DNA from: Epulopiscium sp. Nele67-Bin005
Lineage (GTDB): Bacteria; Bacillota; Clostridia; Lachnospirales; Cellulosilyticaceae
Assembly: GCA_002007365.1 (NCBI GenBank)
Contig: LNZR01000022.1
Coordinates: forward strand, 1-38,825
Length of the DNA: 38,825 bases
Direction: 5' to 3'
Part shown: in pieces, positions 12,233 to 20,797 of the stretch
How the letters are laid out: every line of letters begins with the position of its first letter
How positions within the stretch are numbered: position 1 is the first letter of the stretch
Notes under the pieces: generated by a model
The model's database searches: none
What the model was told of the DNA's origin: nothing
Seen by the model: only the letters and a program-made list of their open reading frames with translations
Translations under genes and position numbers: made by a program

Positions 12233-13126
12233 TTATTTAGATTTTTTGTTTCTAACAGCTTTTCTCATCTCAAACCAAATCGGACTGGCTATAAATATTG
12301 ATGAGTAAGTTCCTGAAAGTACTCCAATTACTAATGGAAACGCAAATTCTCTTACTGATGCTGTACCAAAAATTAATAATGAAGATACCATTATTAATGT
12401 TGTAATTGAAGTGTTGATAGAACGTGTAATAGTTTGATTTATACTTAGGTTTATTAATTCTTCGTCGTTATTTGTTACTGATTTTCTATTTTCACGAATT
12501 CTATCAAAAACTATAATTGTGTCATTTATTGAGTATCCGATAATTGTTAACATAGCTGCAATAAATGAATTGTTTACTGGCACTCTAAATACGGCATATA
12601 CCATCAACATTATTAAAACGTCATGAACCAACGCCAAAACTGCACTAGCTCCAAACTTAAAATCATTAAATCTAATCCAAATATAGATTAGCATCAATAA
12701 TGACCCTAGCAAAATTGCACTTATGGCCTGCGTTTTTATTTCGGGGCTAATTGTTGGAGATACGGAATTTTCTTCAAGAATGATATTTTCGTTTGTTCCA
12801 AATTGCTCCTTAACTGCATCAACAAAATTTTTGCGTAATGTGCTATCTGTAACTTGTGTTGTGATGATAACTTCGGTTGTGTCTGGCACAATTTGAATTA
12901 CTGGAGAATTATCTTCTAGGTATTCTTTTGCTAGAGGTAAAATATCTTTATTAGCATCAAAATTTGTACCTATATCAAGATGAAGTACAGTTCCCCCCTT
13001 AAATTCTATATCATAGTTTAAAATATCTTCGCCTTGCATTCCGTGATAAACCATCATTCCTAGCCCTATGATGATTAGAAGTGCTGAAAATGCAAAAAAT
13101 TTATATCTGTTTGTAATATAGTTCAT
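12233..13126 (-). CDS. secF: Protein translocase subunit SecF
   Basis: A 297-residue membrane protein that forms, with SecD, the proton-motive-force-driven accessory complex of the SecYEG translocon. It has an N-terminal transmembrane helix (about 8-27), an extracytoplasmic domain with the FKGGTVLHLDIG segment, and five more transmembrane helices including the GYSINDTIIVFDRIRENR signature. The ATG overlaps the secD stop by one base (TAATG), which points to translational coupling. Confidence 0.96.
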   Translation of the reverse strand: MNYITNRYKFFAFSALLIIIGLGMMVYHGMQGEDILNYDIEFKGGTVLHLDIGTNFDANKDILPLAKEYLEDNSPVIQIVPDTTEVIITTQVTDSTLRKNFVDAVKEQFGTNENIILEENSVSPTISPEIKTQAISAILLGSLLMLIYIWIRFNDFKFGASAVLALVHDVLIMLMVYAVFRVPVNNSFIAAMLTIIGYSINDTIIVFDRIRENRKSVTNNDEELINLSINQTITRSINTSITTLIMVSSLLIFGTASVREFAFPLVIGVLSGTYSSIFIASPIWFEMRKAVRNKKSK

Positions 13127-14367
13127 TATTTAACCTCCGTTTCTTTATATCCATAAAACTGAGGTTTGTTTGCACCAACTTCAAAAAATAAACCTAGCAA
13201 TAATTTTGTTACAACTAATGCTGTAAACATCGATAAAATTATTCCTATTCCCAAAGTTGTAGCAAAACTTTTTATTATACCAGAACCTAACACATACAAA
13301 ACTACTGAGGCAATTAACGTTGTTATGTTCCCGTCGATAATCCCTGTAAATGCTTTGTTAAACCCCGCATCAATTGCAGATTTTACACTTCTTCCACGTT
13401 TTAATTCTTCTTTTATTCTGGTAAAAATGATAATGTTTGCATCAACTGCCATTCCTATTGATAAAATTATCCCAGCAATCCCTGGTAGAGTTATCGTTGA
13501 GCGTATCCAACTTAGGCAAATTATTATTAGCGCCACATACAAAATTAATGCAATATCAGCAACTAAGCCACTCAATTTGTACATCATAATCATAAATATC
13601 ATAACGATGCCAAACCCTATTGTTCCTGCTTGCAAACTAGAATTAAATGCGTCCATTCCAAGTTTTGCACCAACGCTTGTTGATGAAATTGGGATTAGTG
13701 CAAATGGTAATGCTCCTGCCTCTATTCTTTCTGCTAATTGTTTGGCTGAGTCAGTTGTAAAGTTTCCTGAAATTACAGATTTTCCATCACGAATTTCAGC
13801 ATTTACAATGGGTGCGCTTATAATTATATCATCAAGTTTAATTACAATTGCCTTCCCTAAATTTTCTTTTGTGGCAGTTGCAAATAAATCCGTTCCTTCT
13901 TTATCAAGCTCAATAGCTACGGCTGCCTCTTGCCCACCAAAGTTTGACTCTATTATTTGAGGGCTTGCTTTTGCGATATTTTTACCCTCAAGAACTACAT
14001 TTCCTTCTTCATCTTCAAATGTTAATATTGCTGATGCACCAATATTTTCAATGGCTTCTTGTGGGTCGCTAACTCCTGGAATATTAACACGAATACGGTT
14101 TGTTCCTTCAACTGCTACTTCTGCTTCTGTATAATTTTCTTTGTCAAGTCGCACTTGTATCATCTGCACAGCTGCATTCATTTCATCAATTGAAGGGCTG
14201 TCAATCCCAGCTTCATACACAATATTTACACCACCTTGCAAATCTAGCCCAAGCTTTATATTATGATAACTTAGTAATTGTTCATCTCCAAGCCCATTAT
14301 AAGCCACAAAACAAGCACCAATTATCGCCAGAATTACAAGTAGCAACACTCCTATATTTTTTCGCAA
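13126..14367 (-). CDS. secD: Protein translocase subunit SecD
   Basis: A 413-residue SecD. It has one N-terminal transmembrane helix, the P1 signature GLDLQGGVNIVYE near 38-50, an extracytoplasmic domain, and a C-terminal five-helix block with GIAGIILSIGMAVDANIIIF, a conserved transmembrane motif. It starts at TTG, 8 bases after AAAGGAGG. Its gene follows the SCIFF maturase by 24 bases, so it is probably part of the scfAB-secDF transcription unit, an arrangement seen in many Clostridia. Confidence 0.96.
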   Translation of the reverse strand: MRKNIGVLLLVILAIIGACFVAYNGLGDEQLLSYHNIKLGLDLQGGVNIVYEAGIDSPSIDEMNAAVQMIQVRLDKENYTEAEVAVEGTNRIRVNIPGVSDPQEAIENIGASAILTFEDEEGNVVLEGKNIAKASPQIIESNFGGQEAAVAIELDKEGTDLFATATKENLGKAIVIKLDDIIISAPIVNAEIRDGKSVISGNFTTDSAKQLAERIEAGALPFALIPISSTSVGAKLGMDAFNSSLQAGTIGFGIVMIFMIMMYKLSGLVADIALILYVALIIICLSWIRSTITLPGIAGIILSIGMAVDANIIIFTRIKEELKRGRSVKSAIDAGFNKAFTGIIDGNITTLIASVVLYVLGSGIIKSFATTLGIGIILSMFTALVVTKLLLGLFFEVGANKPQFYGYKETEVK

Positions 14368-14391
14368 CGATAGAACCTCCTTTAAAATATT

Positions 14392-15744
14392 TTACGCCTG
14401 TTCTGCTTGCAATCCTATTGCACACTCAAGACGCTTTTTCTCAAGCTCACACCCTACTTCATAAATACTATCAAGTTTTTGGTTAAAATGATACGCATTG
14501 GCCGCACACCCACCACTACAATATAATTTTGCCCAACAGCTTGTGCATTCTTCTTTTGAGTATACATTACATTTTTCAAATTCGTTACGTCTATCCAAGT
14601 TTGTAACACCAGTCCAAACATCACCCATTTTAAATTCTGGCATACCTACAAACTGATGACATGGGTATAAATCTCCTTCTGGAGTTGCTGCCAAATATTC
14701 TGTTCCTGAGCCACAGCCTGCCAAACGTTTATGCACACATGGCCCCCCTGATAAATCTACCATAAAATGGAAGAAGTTAAAACATTCTCCGTTTTCTTTG
14801 TGCCTACGTAACATTTCTTTTGCAAGATTTTCGTATTCTTTGCAAAGTGGCTCTAAATCTTCATCTTTTAGGGCATAATCTGTTGTTGGAGGAGCAACTA
14901 CAGGCTCAACAGAAACTTCTGAAAATCCAGCATCAGCCATATGCAACACATCTTGTGCAAAGTCTAAATTGTGGCGAGTAAAAGTTCCACGGATATAATA
15001 TTGTTTATGACCTCTTTCATCAACTAACTTTTTGAACTTTGGTAAAATAATATCGTAGCTTCCTTTTCCGTTAGAAGTTGGACGCATTTTATCGTTTACT
15101 TTTGGACGACCATCTAAACTTAATACAACGTTGTACATATTCTTGTTTAAAAATTCAATGATAGTGTTATTTAATAATACCCCATTTGTAGTTAAAGTAA
15201 ACCTGAAATTTTTTCCAGTTTTTTCCTCTTGTTCTCTGGCATATTCCACAACTTCTTTGACAACTTTAAAATTCATTAATGGTTCTCCACCAAAAAAATC
15301 TACTTCAACATTTTTACGGTGTCCAGAAGCTTTAATTAAAAAATCGATTGCGGCTTTTCCAACTTCGGCAGACATCAAACCTCTTGGACCATGGTATTCT
15401 CCTTCTCCAGCAAAGCAATATTTACACGCCAAATTACAATCGTGAGCAACGTGCAAACATAGTGCTTTTACAACTGGATTTCTTGCCATAAATGCAGGCA
15501 CTAAATCTTTGTAAGTATCTGGAGTATCAAGCATTTGCTCCTCTTTTAAATAACACAGTTCGGCTACTGCCTCTTCTATTTCACTAGCTTTAAATTTAGA
15601 TTGATATTTAGTGATAACTTCTTCTTTTGATAATTTTATGGCATCTTCTAAAATTTCATACGCCACATCATCAACAATATGAATAGACCCACTGTGGATA
15701 TCCATAACAATGTTTGACTGTTCAAATTTAAATTTATGTATCAT
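14392..15744 (-). CDS. scfB: SCIFF peptide radical SAM maturase
   Basis: A 450-residue radical SAM/SPASM enzyme that installs Cys-to-Thr thioether (sactionine-type) links in the six-cysteine SCIFF peptide. The radical SAM motif CxxxCxxC is at Cys103, Cys107 and Cys110, in CNLACKYC. An N-terminal peptide-recognition-like region occupies about 1-90. The SPASM region (about 325-445) is Cys-rich, with segments CGSGTEYLAATPEGDLYPCH and CTSCWAKLYCSGGC, and should hold two more Fe-S clusters. The ATG at 15744 follows GGAGGG; a longer open frame runs up into the intergenic hairpin but has no start signal. Confidence 0.95.
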   Translation of the reverse strand: MIHKFKFEQSNIVMDIHSGSIHIVDDVAYEILEDAIKLSKEEVITKYQSKFKASEIEEAVAELCYLKEEQMLDTPDTYKDLVPAFMARNPVVKALCLHVAHDCNLACKYCFAGEGEYHGPRGLMSAEVGKAAIDFLIKASGHRKNVEVDFFGGEPLMNFKVVKEVVEYAREQEEKTGKNFRFTLTTNGVLLNNTIIEFLNKNMYNVVLSLDGRPKVNDKMRPTSNGKGSYDIILPKFKKLVDERGHKQYYIRGTFTRHNLDFAQDVLHMADAGFSEVSVEPVVAPPTTDYALKDEDLEPLCKEYENLAKEMLRRHKENGECFNFFHFMVDLSGGPCVHKRLAGCGSGTEYLAATPEGDLYPCHQFVGMPEFKMGDVWTGVTNLDRRNEFEKCNVYSKEECTSCWAKLYCSGGCAANAYHFNQKLDSIYEVGCELEKKRLECAIGLQAEQA

Positions 15745-15774
15745 AATTTCCCTCCGTTTTCGCATCAAAAAAAT

Positions 15775-15802
15775 ACTAGCAATGACAAACGCCATTGCTA
15801 GT
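15775..15802 (-). terminator. Terminator/attenuator between scfA and scfB
   Basis: A perfect 10-bp stem (ACTAGCAATG / CATTGCTAGT) with an 8-base loop. On the minus strand it is followed by A and seven T. It sits just after the scfA stop and about 30 bases before scfB, so it should let only part of transcription reach the maturase and secDF. Confidence 0.88.
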
Positions 15803-15807
15803 TACTA

Positions 15808-15948
15808 TTACTTATTTTCGCAAGACTGATTTCCTACTGTACAAGATGTTTTACAAGCAGACTGACAAGAAGTTTGGCATTCCCCACAACCACCTTTAGA
15901 TGCTGTTTTGTTTAAGTTTTTTGTGTTTAAAGTTTTTACGTGTTTCAT
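15808..15948 (-). CDS. scfA: SCIFF (six-cysteine in forty-five) ribosomal peptide precursor
   Basis: A 46-residue peptide. The N-terminal leader starts MKHVKTLNTKNLNKTA, and the C-terminal core has exactly six cysteines at 21, 24, 28, 32, 36 and 43, the defining SCIFF pattern. It is the substrate of the adjacent radical SAM enzyme. The biological role of matured SCIFF is not established, although the pair is nearly universal in Clostridia. The ATG follows GGAGGT by 6 bases, and the gene has its own good promoter. Confidence 0.95.
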   Translation of the reverse strand: MKHVKTLNTKNLNKTASKGGCGECQTSCQSACKTSCTVGNQSCENK

Positions 15949-15979
15949 AATCTTTACCTCCGTTTTATAAATCTGTTTT

Positions 15980-16008
15980 ATTATAACATAGACAGTAGTA
16001 TTTGAAAA
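15980..16008 (-). promoter_or_regulatory. Promoter of scfA
   Basis: On the minus strand TTTTCA (16008-16003), 17-base spacer, perfect TATAAT (15985-15980), about 32 bases before the start codon. It probably drives scfA-scfB-secD-secF. Confidence 0.7.
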
Positions 16009-16080
16009 CTATATTTGATTATTTTGCGTGCAAATTGTCAAGACTATGATAAAATAAACTTATTTAAAAGGAGAAAACTT

Positions 16081-16590
16081 ATGAATATTAAATTTGCAAA
16101 ACTACGAGAAGACGCTGTAATTCCTTCAAAAAGAGATGAAGATGCTGGGTATGATATTTACCCTTGTTTTGAGGATAACTTCATCAAACTTATGCCCCAC
16201 GAAACAAAAGGCATTCCTACGGGGATAATTTCGGCGTTTGACATGGATTATGTGGCTATTATTAAAGAACGTGGCTCAACTGGGATAAGAGGAATGGGTG
16301 TTCGTGCTGGAGTTATCGACTCTGGTTATAGAGGGGAATGGTTTGTGGCTATTACCAATCATAATGATGTTCCACTTTATATTTCAAAAGATATATCAGA
16401 TACCCAAGATGAGGAGTGCATAGTTTATGATTACAAAAAAGCTATTGCACAGGCAGTATTTTTGATTGTGCCAAAGCTTGTAGTTGAGGAAACATCTGTT
16501 GAGGTAGTTGAAAAGTATGAGTCTGCTCGTGGCAAAAAGTGTTTAGGCTCAACAAATGATAACTATTCTTTTGAATTATCAGATTTATAA
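16081..16590 (+). CDS. dut: dUTP diphosphatase (trimeric dUTPase family)
   Basis: A 169-residue enzyme that hydrolyses dUTP to dUMP and pyrophosphate, keeping uracil out of DNA and feeding dTMP synthesis. All five motifs can be placed: DAGYDIY (21-27), ERGSTGIRG (63-71), GVIDSGYRGEW (77-87), AIAQAVFLIVP (121-131) and the C-terminal glycine-rich ARGKKCLGSTN (149-159). An insert between motifs 3 and 4 (about 97-118) makes it longer than the usual ~145 residues. The ATG at 16081 follows AAAGGAG; an upstream in-frame extension from 16015 is not supported. Confidence 0.9.
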   Translation: MNIKFAKLREDAVIPSKRDEDAGYDIYPCFEDNFIKLMPHETKGIPTGIISAFDMDYVAIIKERGSTGIRGMGVRAGVIDSGYRGEWFVAITNHNDVPLYISKDISDTQDEECIVYDYKKAIAQAVFLIVPKLVVEETSVEVVEKYESARGKKCLGSTNDNYSFELSDL

Positions 16591-17020
16591 AATTTTGCAA
16601 TCAGGAGCAATCTTGGTTGCTTTTTTTGTTATAATAATACATTTATGGAGAAGTGGTATTAGTTTTTTAGATTTAACAAGGCGACAATTTTGTAAGGTGA
16701 TCACGATTTTTGAATTTGAGTTTTTCTAGATTGAGATTTAGAAATCAAAAATTTAAGTTTGATTTAAGATTAAAGTAGCACTTCAAAACTCCTAATTGAT
16801 TGGTGATTTTGGAGTAAAATATAGTATTATCAATGATAGAAGCAGTTTTGTTAGCTAAAGAAAAAATATTTTTTTAGTACGCTTTTGGCATTGACAATAA
16901 AAAAGCTTCGGATTTTTGATAAAGTGATAAATTATTTTGTTTAGAAAAATTTATTTTACACTTTTGCATAAACTTTAATTTTGTTGTATAAAAAAGCTAC
17001 CCAATATTTAGGTAGCTTTT
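16591..17020. other. Intergenic region after dut
   Basis: About 430 AT-rich bases between convergent dut and the DUF1934 gene. It starts with the dut terminator and ends with the terminator at 16990-17022. I saw no gene, repeat or structured RNA in the middle. Confidence 0.6.
16606..16628 (+). terminator. Terminator of dut
   Basis: A short stem (AGCAAT / GTTGCT, with a CTTG loop and one G-U pair) followed by seven T, 15 bases past the dut stop. Confidence 0.7.
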
Positions 17021-17022
17021 TT
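16990..17022. terminator. Strong terminator at the 3' end of the ddl-murI-DUF1934 operon
   Basis: A 12-bp perfect stem (AAAAAAGCTACC / GGTAGCTTTTTT) with a 9-base loop. It is symmetrical, so it can act on both strands. The minus-strand stop codon at 17023-17021 lies inside its A/T arm. Confidence 0.9.
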
Positions 17023-17422
17023 ATATCTGTTCTATTGTAAAAGTATTTTCGCTAGATTTTAGGTCATTAATAAATATTTCATATTCGATATGAAGCTTTA
17101 GGGGTATTTCATCAAATGATAATCCATAAGTTACCATTTTCATTAGCATCTCACCATATGGAGTGGGGTACATCATACTATAACTTTTTCCATTTTGAAA
17201 TTCATATTGAATATTTACAGCCCCTTCACGCTTAACCATCACCATGCCATTTTTAATTTTGATAAGAGTGTTAGTATGTAAACCATCTTCACACTCTGTA
17301 TATTTGATGTAAGTTGTTCCATTTCTAATCCCAATTGTAGCATTAACAATAGTTTCATTGCTATCTTTATGGCTAGAATAGTTTTGAGTATCCGTAATTT
17401 TAATAGTTTTTCGGTTTATCAT
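17021..17422 (-). CDS. DUF1934 family calycin-like beta-barrel protein
   Basis: A 133-residue protein resembling the DUF1934/YwiB family: small, all-beta, cytosolic, of unknown function. Features visible are an alternating beta pattern, a GTTYIKYTE segment in the first third, a TNTLIKIKNGMVMVKREG strand pair in the middle, and a TPYGEM motif (about 88-93). It is third in an operon after ddl and murI, 13 bases from murI, so a wall-linked or co-regulated role is possible but unproved. AGAGGT precedes the ATG. Confidence 0.8.
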   Translation of the reverse strand: MINRKTIKITDTQNYSSHKDSNETIVNATIGIRNGTTYIKYTECEDGLHTNTLIKIKNGMVMVKREGAVNIQYEFQNGKSYSMMYPTPYGEMLMKMVTYGLSFDEIPLKLHIEYEIFINDLKSSENTFTIEQI

Positions 17423-17435
17423 AAGTTACCTCTAA

Positions 17436-18239
17436 TTAGTATTTTTCAATTTCTATTTTTTTGACTTGATGTATAGGGTAACCTAAAAACATCTCTGCCA
17501 TTTGCTGAACTTGGCGAACGTGGTCACTAACAAAAAATTCATAGTTTGCTTTATTATTGGATTGTAAATTATGTTTAATTAACAATGTCCCAACAAATCT
17601 TGCTGTTTCATCTGCTGGATTAATTAGTTTTACGTGTTCTCCCACTACTTGTTGTAAGCTATCTTGTATAATTGGGTAGTGTGTGCAACCTAAAATTAAT
17701 GTATCTATTTGTTTATTAAGTAGGCTTTCTAAATATTCTTTTGCAACTAGCCGAGTTACCTCATGGTGTAGCCAACCCTCTTCAACTAGAGGTACAAACA
17801 GTGGGCAAGATTTTACAAATACCTCGCTGTTTGCCAAACTCTGTTTGATGAGTTCTGGATATTTTCCACTAGAAATAGTAGCTTCTGTACCAATTACACC
17901 TATTTTATTGTTAGAAGTTGCATCTATGGCCATCTTTACACCAGACTCCACAACTCCTTCAATTAATACATTTGGAAATAACTCTCTAAGCTCATCAATA
18001 CAATTAGAATTTACTGTGTTACAAGCAATAATTATAGCTTTTACATCTTGCTCCAATAAAAATCTTATAATTTGTGCTGAAAACTTAGTTACGGTATGTT
18101 TTGATTTACTTCCATATGGCACTCTTGCAGTATCGCCAAAATATATTATAGATTCATTTTTTAGTTGGTTCATCACTTCTTTGACAACAGTTAAACCCCC
18201 CACACCTGAGTCAAAAATCCCTATCGGTCTATTGTCCAT
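17436..18239 (-). CDS. murI: Glutamate racemase
   Basis: A 267-residue cytosolic enzyme that makes D-glutamate for peptidoglycan stem peptides. The two catalytic cysteines are Cys73 (in IIACNTVNS) and Cys185 (in LGCTHYP). The N-terminal FDSGVGGLTV (9-18) and the GDTARVPYG segment (35-43) complete the pattern. The ATG follows AGGAGAT. It lies 12 bases after ddl, so one operon makes both D-amino-acid components of the wall precursor. Confidence 0.96.
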   Translation of the reverse strand: MDNRPIGIFDSGVGGLTVVKEVMNQLKNESIIYFGDTARVPYGSKSKHTVTKFSAQIIRFLLEQDVKAIIIACNTVNSNCIDELRELFPNVLIEGVVESGVKMAIDATSNNKIGVIGTEATISSGKYPELIKQSLANSEVFVKSCPLFVPLVEEGWLHHEVTRLVAKEYLESLLNKQIDTLILGCTHYPIIQDSLQQVVGEHVKLINPADETARFVGTLLIKHNLQSNNKANYEFFVSDHVRQVQQMAEMFLGYPIHQVKKIEIEKY

Positions 18240-18251
18240 CGTTATCTCCTA

Positions 18252-19301
18252 TTATAAAGAAGCAAGTTCTATGAGTTGTGTAACAAGTTCAGATATATTA
18301 ATTCCTGTTGCCTCAAAAAGCATAGGGTACATACTAATTGAAGTAAAACCTGGTAATGTGTTAATTTCATTAAAAATAACTTGATTATCTTCGGTTACAA
18401 AGAAATCAATTCGAGACAAGCCTTTTCCTTCTACTGCTCTAAAAATAGTTTTTGCATATTGGCGAATTTGCTCCTTAACATCAGATGGTAAATCAGCAGA
18501 TATAATAGTTTCTGAGGATTGATTGTTGTATTTCGCATCATAATCATAAAATTCTGCAGCTGCCAAAATCTCTCCAACTCCAGATACTTTTAGATTTTCA
18601 TTTCCAAGAACAGCAGTTTCTACTTCTCTACCAATAATAGTTTCTTCAACCAAAACTTTAGTATCATGCTTTAGTGCTTCTTCTAGGCCTTTAACTAATT
18701 CTCTCTCATTGTGAGCCTTAGAAACACCAACAGAAGACCCTGCATTTGCTGGCTTAATGAAGTATGGGTATGGCATATGCTCCTCAATTTTAGCAACAAC
18801 TTGCTTAACATTACTCATCTCACTATTTCTAACAATAACAAAATCAGCCTGTGGAACACCCACCGAATTTACTATAATTTTTGTAAAAGCTTTATCCATA
18901 GATACTGCTGAAGATAATATTCCACAACCTACAAATGGAAGCTGAGCAAGTTTACAAAGACCTTGGATAGTTCCATCTTCTCCATATGGCCCATGCAAAA
19001 CTGGGAAAACTTTATCAATTCTAATCTTAACAATTTCATCAGGCTCTCTAATTAACATTAATCCTCCATTTTTTGCAGCAGGATTTAATATACAAGGAAC
19101 ACCTTTATCTTCCCAATCATTTCTAGTAAAATCAAAGTTTGCACCCCTATAAAACAACCATTCACCTTCTTTTGTTATCCCAACTGGATATATATCATAT
19201 TGCGTAGTATCAATGTTGTTACAGATAGTAGTTACTGACTTTAATGATACTTCATGCTCTTGTGATTGTCCCCCAAATAAAATTAAAACATTTTGCTTCA
19301 C
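18252..19301 (-). CDS. ddl: D-alanine--D-alanine ligase
   Basis: A 349-residue ATP-grasp enzyme that joins two D-Ala for the peptidoglycan precursor. It has the N-terminal GGQSQEHEVSL motif, LHGPYGEDGTIQG, the FIKPANAGSSVGVSK ATP-grasp loop and the C-terminal EINTLPGFTSISMYP segment. The YPMLFEA end of this region has Tyr where D-Ala-D-Ala enzymes expect an aromatic, with no sign of a D-Lac type. The start is a GTG at 19301, 8 bases after AAGGAG; a TTG at 19319 would precede that ribosome-binding site. Confidence 0.95.
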   Translation of the reverse strand: MKQNVLILFGGQSQEHEVSLKSVTTICNNIDTTQYDIYPVGITKEGEWLFYRGANFDFTRNDWEDKGVPCILNPAAKNGGLMLIREPDEIVKIRIDKVFPVLHGPYGEDGTIQGLCKLAQLPFVGCGILSSAVSMDKAFTKIIVNSVGVPQADFVIVRNSEMSNVKQVVAKIEEHMPYPYFIKPANAGSSVGVSKAHNERELVKGLEEALKHDTKVLVEETIIGREVETAVLGNENLKVSGVGEILAAAEFYDYDAKYNNQSSETIISADLPSDVKEQIRQYAKTIFRAVEGKGLSRIDFFVTEDNQVIFNEINTLPGFTSISMYPMLFEATGINISELVTQLIELASL

Positions 19302-19380
19302 TTCACAATCTCCTTCCAAATCTTAAAAAATTCTTCTTTATTAGTATATGCATAATATATGCACTGTGTCTTCCTTTTAC

Positions 19381-19409
19381 ATTGTATTACTTTTTGTTAT
19401 ATTAATCAA
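19381..19409 (-). promoter_or_regulatory. Promoter of the ddl-murI operon
   Basis: On the minus strand TTGATT (19409-19404), 17-base spacer, TACAAT (19386-19381). A small palindrome, TGCATAATATATGCA, lies just downstream at about 19349-19363 and could be an operator; that is speculative. Confidence 0.65.
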
Positions 19410-19424
19410 GATTTGGCAGAAGAA

Positions 19425-20072
19425 CTATTTTACCCAAGACAACAATTTAAATTTAACTTTATAAGGTTGTTCACTTTGGTAGGCAACAACTTCATATTGA
19501 GAAGATGTCAAATTTTCTTTTAGTGTGTCTTTTCCTTCTAAAGGTACTACACCTGTTGCCACATCAACAAAGCAAAGTGGAGGATATAATACACACCACC
19601 AATTTTCTCCTTTTGCCTCTCCGATTAATATACGACACGCTTCATATGTGCCAGCTGGAAATGTTATATCTCCGTATGTTTTTGTAGGAAAGTCTACATC
19701 TGCTATTTCTACAGTAATTTTATATTCTTTGCCCCAATTATTACAAATTTGAACGGCAATTTGACCTATAGTTTCTAAGTTTGCTAATACAATTTCTCTG
19801 CTTTCTTCGATAGAATTGGCTTCTTTTAACTTAGGTTCAATATAGCTAATTACTGCATCTCTCACATTTTCCTTTAATAGTTGGTCTTCTGTAGTGTCAC
19901 TATTTGCCAAAACATGAAAACGCATAACTTGGTCCTTAAGCTCTGAGCTGACTTGGTTTGCATATGCCTTAGCTCCAAATAATAATGAACATACAAATAA
20001 GCAAAATAAAATAGCCATATGTATAATGGTTGAAAGTTCCTTTTGTAAAACTTGTTTAGTTAAATTTGTCAT
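19425..20072 (-). CDS. spoIIR: Stage II sporulation protein R
   Basis: A 215-residue secreted signalling protein. In endospore formers the forespore makes SpoIIR, which activates the SpoIIGA protease and so sigma-E in the mother cell. A hydrophobic export segment is at about 16-38. The conserved RFHVLANSDTTEDQ segment (51-64), LKENVRDAVI, and the NWWCVLYPPLCFVDVA segment (about 157-172) identify the family. The start ATG follows AGGAGA. It stands alone between tmk and ddl. No clear sigma-F promoter could be read by eye. Its presence says the sporulation programme, or a derivative of it, exists in this lineage. Confidence 0.93.
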   Translation of the reverse strand: MTNLTKQVLQKELSTIIHMAILFCLFVCSLLFGAKAYANQVSSELKDQVMRFHVLANSDTTEDQLLKENVRDAVISYIEPKLKEANSIEESREIVLANLETIGQIAVQICNNWGKEYKITVEIADVDFPTKTYGDITFPAGTYEACRILIGEAKGENWWCVLYPPLCFVDVATGVVPLEGKDTLKENLTSSQYEVVAYQSEQPYKVKFKLLSWVK

Positions 20073-20173
20073 CTTTTTTTCTCCTAATTTTTAAAATTTA
20101 TTTAATCTTTTTTTATTCTAATTAGAGGATTGACAACTATTTTACTTTATATACACATGACTGAAAAAAATTT

Positions 20174-20794
20174 TTATAAATTTTCCAAAACTATTTTAAA
20201 TACTGCATCTGTAACTTCTTCTAGCGATTTTGTGCCATCAACCACACAAATGTTGTCTGTTACTTCCTTATTAATAGGGTCAATTAATATTTTATAGCCT
20301 TCTTCAACTTTTTTGTGAAAATCTGCGCCTTCTAAATCAAAACGATTAAGTTCAGCCATATCAAATTTACGCTTAACCCCAATTTCAGCAGGCACATCAA
20401 TAATAATGTTTACATCTGGAAAAATATCGCACACAAAATTATTTAACTCTCGTACAGTTTCCATGCCCAAACCTCTGGCATAACCTTGATAAACTAACGA
20501 ACTTAAATAAAATCTATCCGAAATTACAACTCCTCCACGCTCCAAAACGGGTTTAATTTTTTGTACTAAATGTTCTCTACGTGCTGATAAATAAAGCAGA
20601 AGTTCGGTTTTTGGGTCAACTTCAAAATCCATAATCGTATTACGAATTGCCTCAGCCGAAGCTATTCCTCCAGGCTCACGAGTTACAATAACATCTATTC
20701 CTTTTTCCACAAGCTTTTCGCAAATAGCCTTACTAATTGTAGTTTTGCCAGTACCTTCGCCACCTTCTAAAGCTATAAATAATCCTTTTTTCAT
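20174..20794 (-). CDS. tmk: Thymidylate kinase
   Basis: A 206-residue cytosolic kinase that phosphorylates dTMP to dTDP. The P-loop GGEGTGKTT is at 11-19, the DR(F/Y) substrate motif is SDRFYLSSLVYQG (about 93-105), and the TREPGG motif sits at about 39-44. AGGTGA precedes the ATG. It is the last gene of the nadE-led operon, 3 bases from the glycosyltransferase stop. Confidence 0.95.
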   Translation of the reverse strand: MKKGLFIALEGGEGTGKTTISKAICEKLVEKGIDVIVTREPGGIASAEAIRNTIMDFEVDPKTELLLYLSARREHLVQKIKPVLERGGVVISDRFYLSSLVYQGYARGLGMETVRELNNFVCDIFPDVNIIIDVPAEIGVKRKFDMAELNRFDLEGADFHKKVEEGYKILIDPINKEVTDNICVVDGTKSLEEVTDAVFKIVLENL

Positions 20795-20797
20795 CTG

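Noticed and set aside
13166-13960. 264-codon plus-strand frame opposite secD
   Set aside because: It lies wholly antisense to a full-length, clearly recognisable secD and has no ribosome-binding site or family match.
17683-18384. 233-codon plus-strand frame opposite murI and ddl
   Set aside because: It is antisense to two well-identified genes and has no start signal.
19349-19363. Palindrome TGCATAATATATGCA near the ddl start as an operator
   Set aside because: It is short, AT-rich and single, and could be chance. It is mentioned only in the promoter entry.
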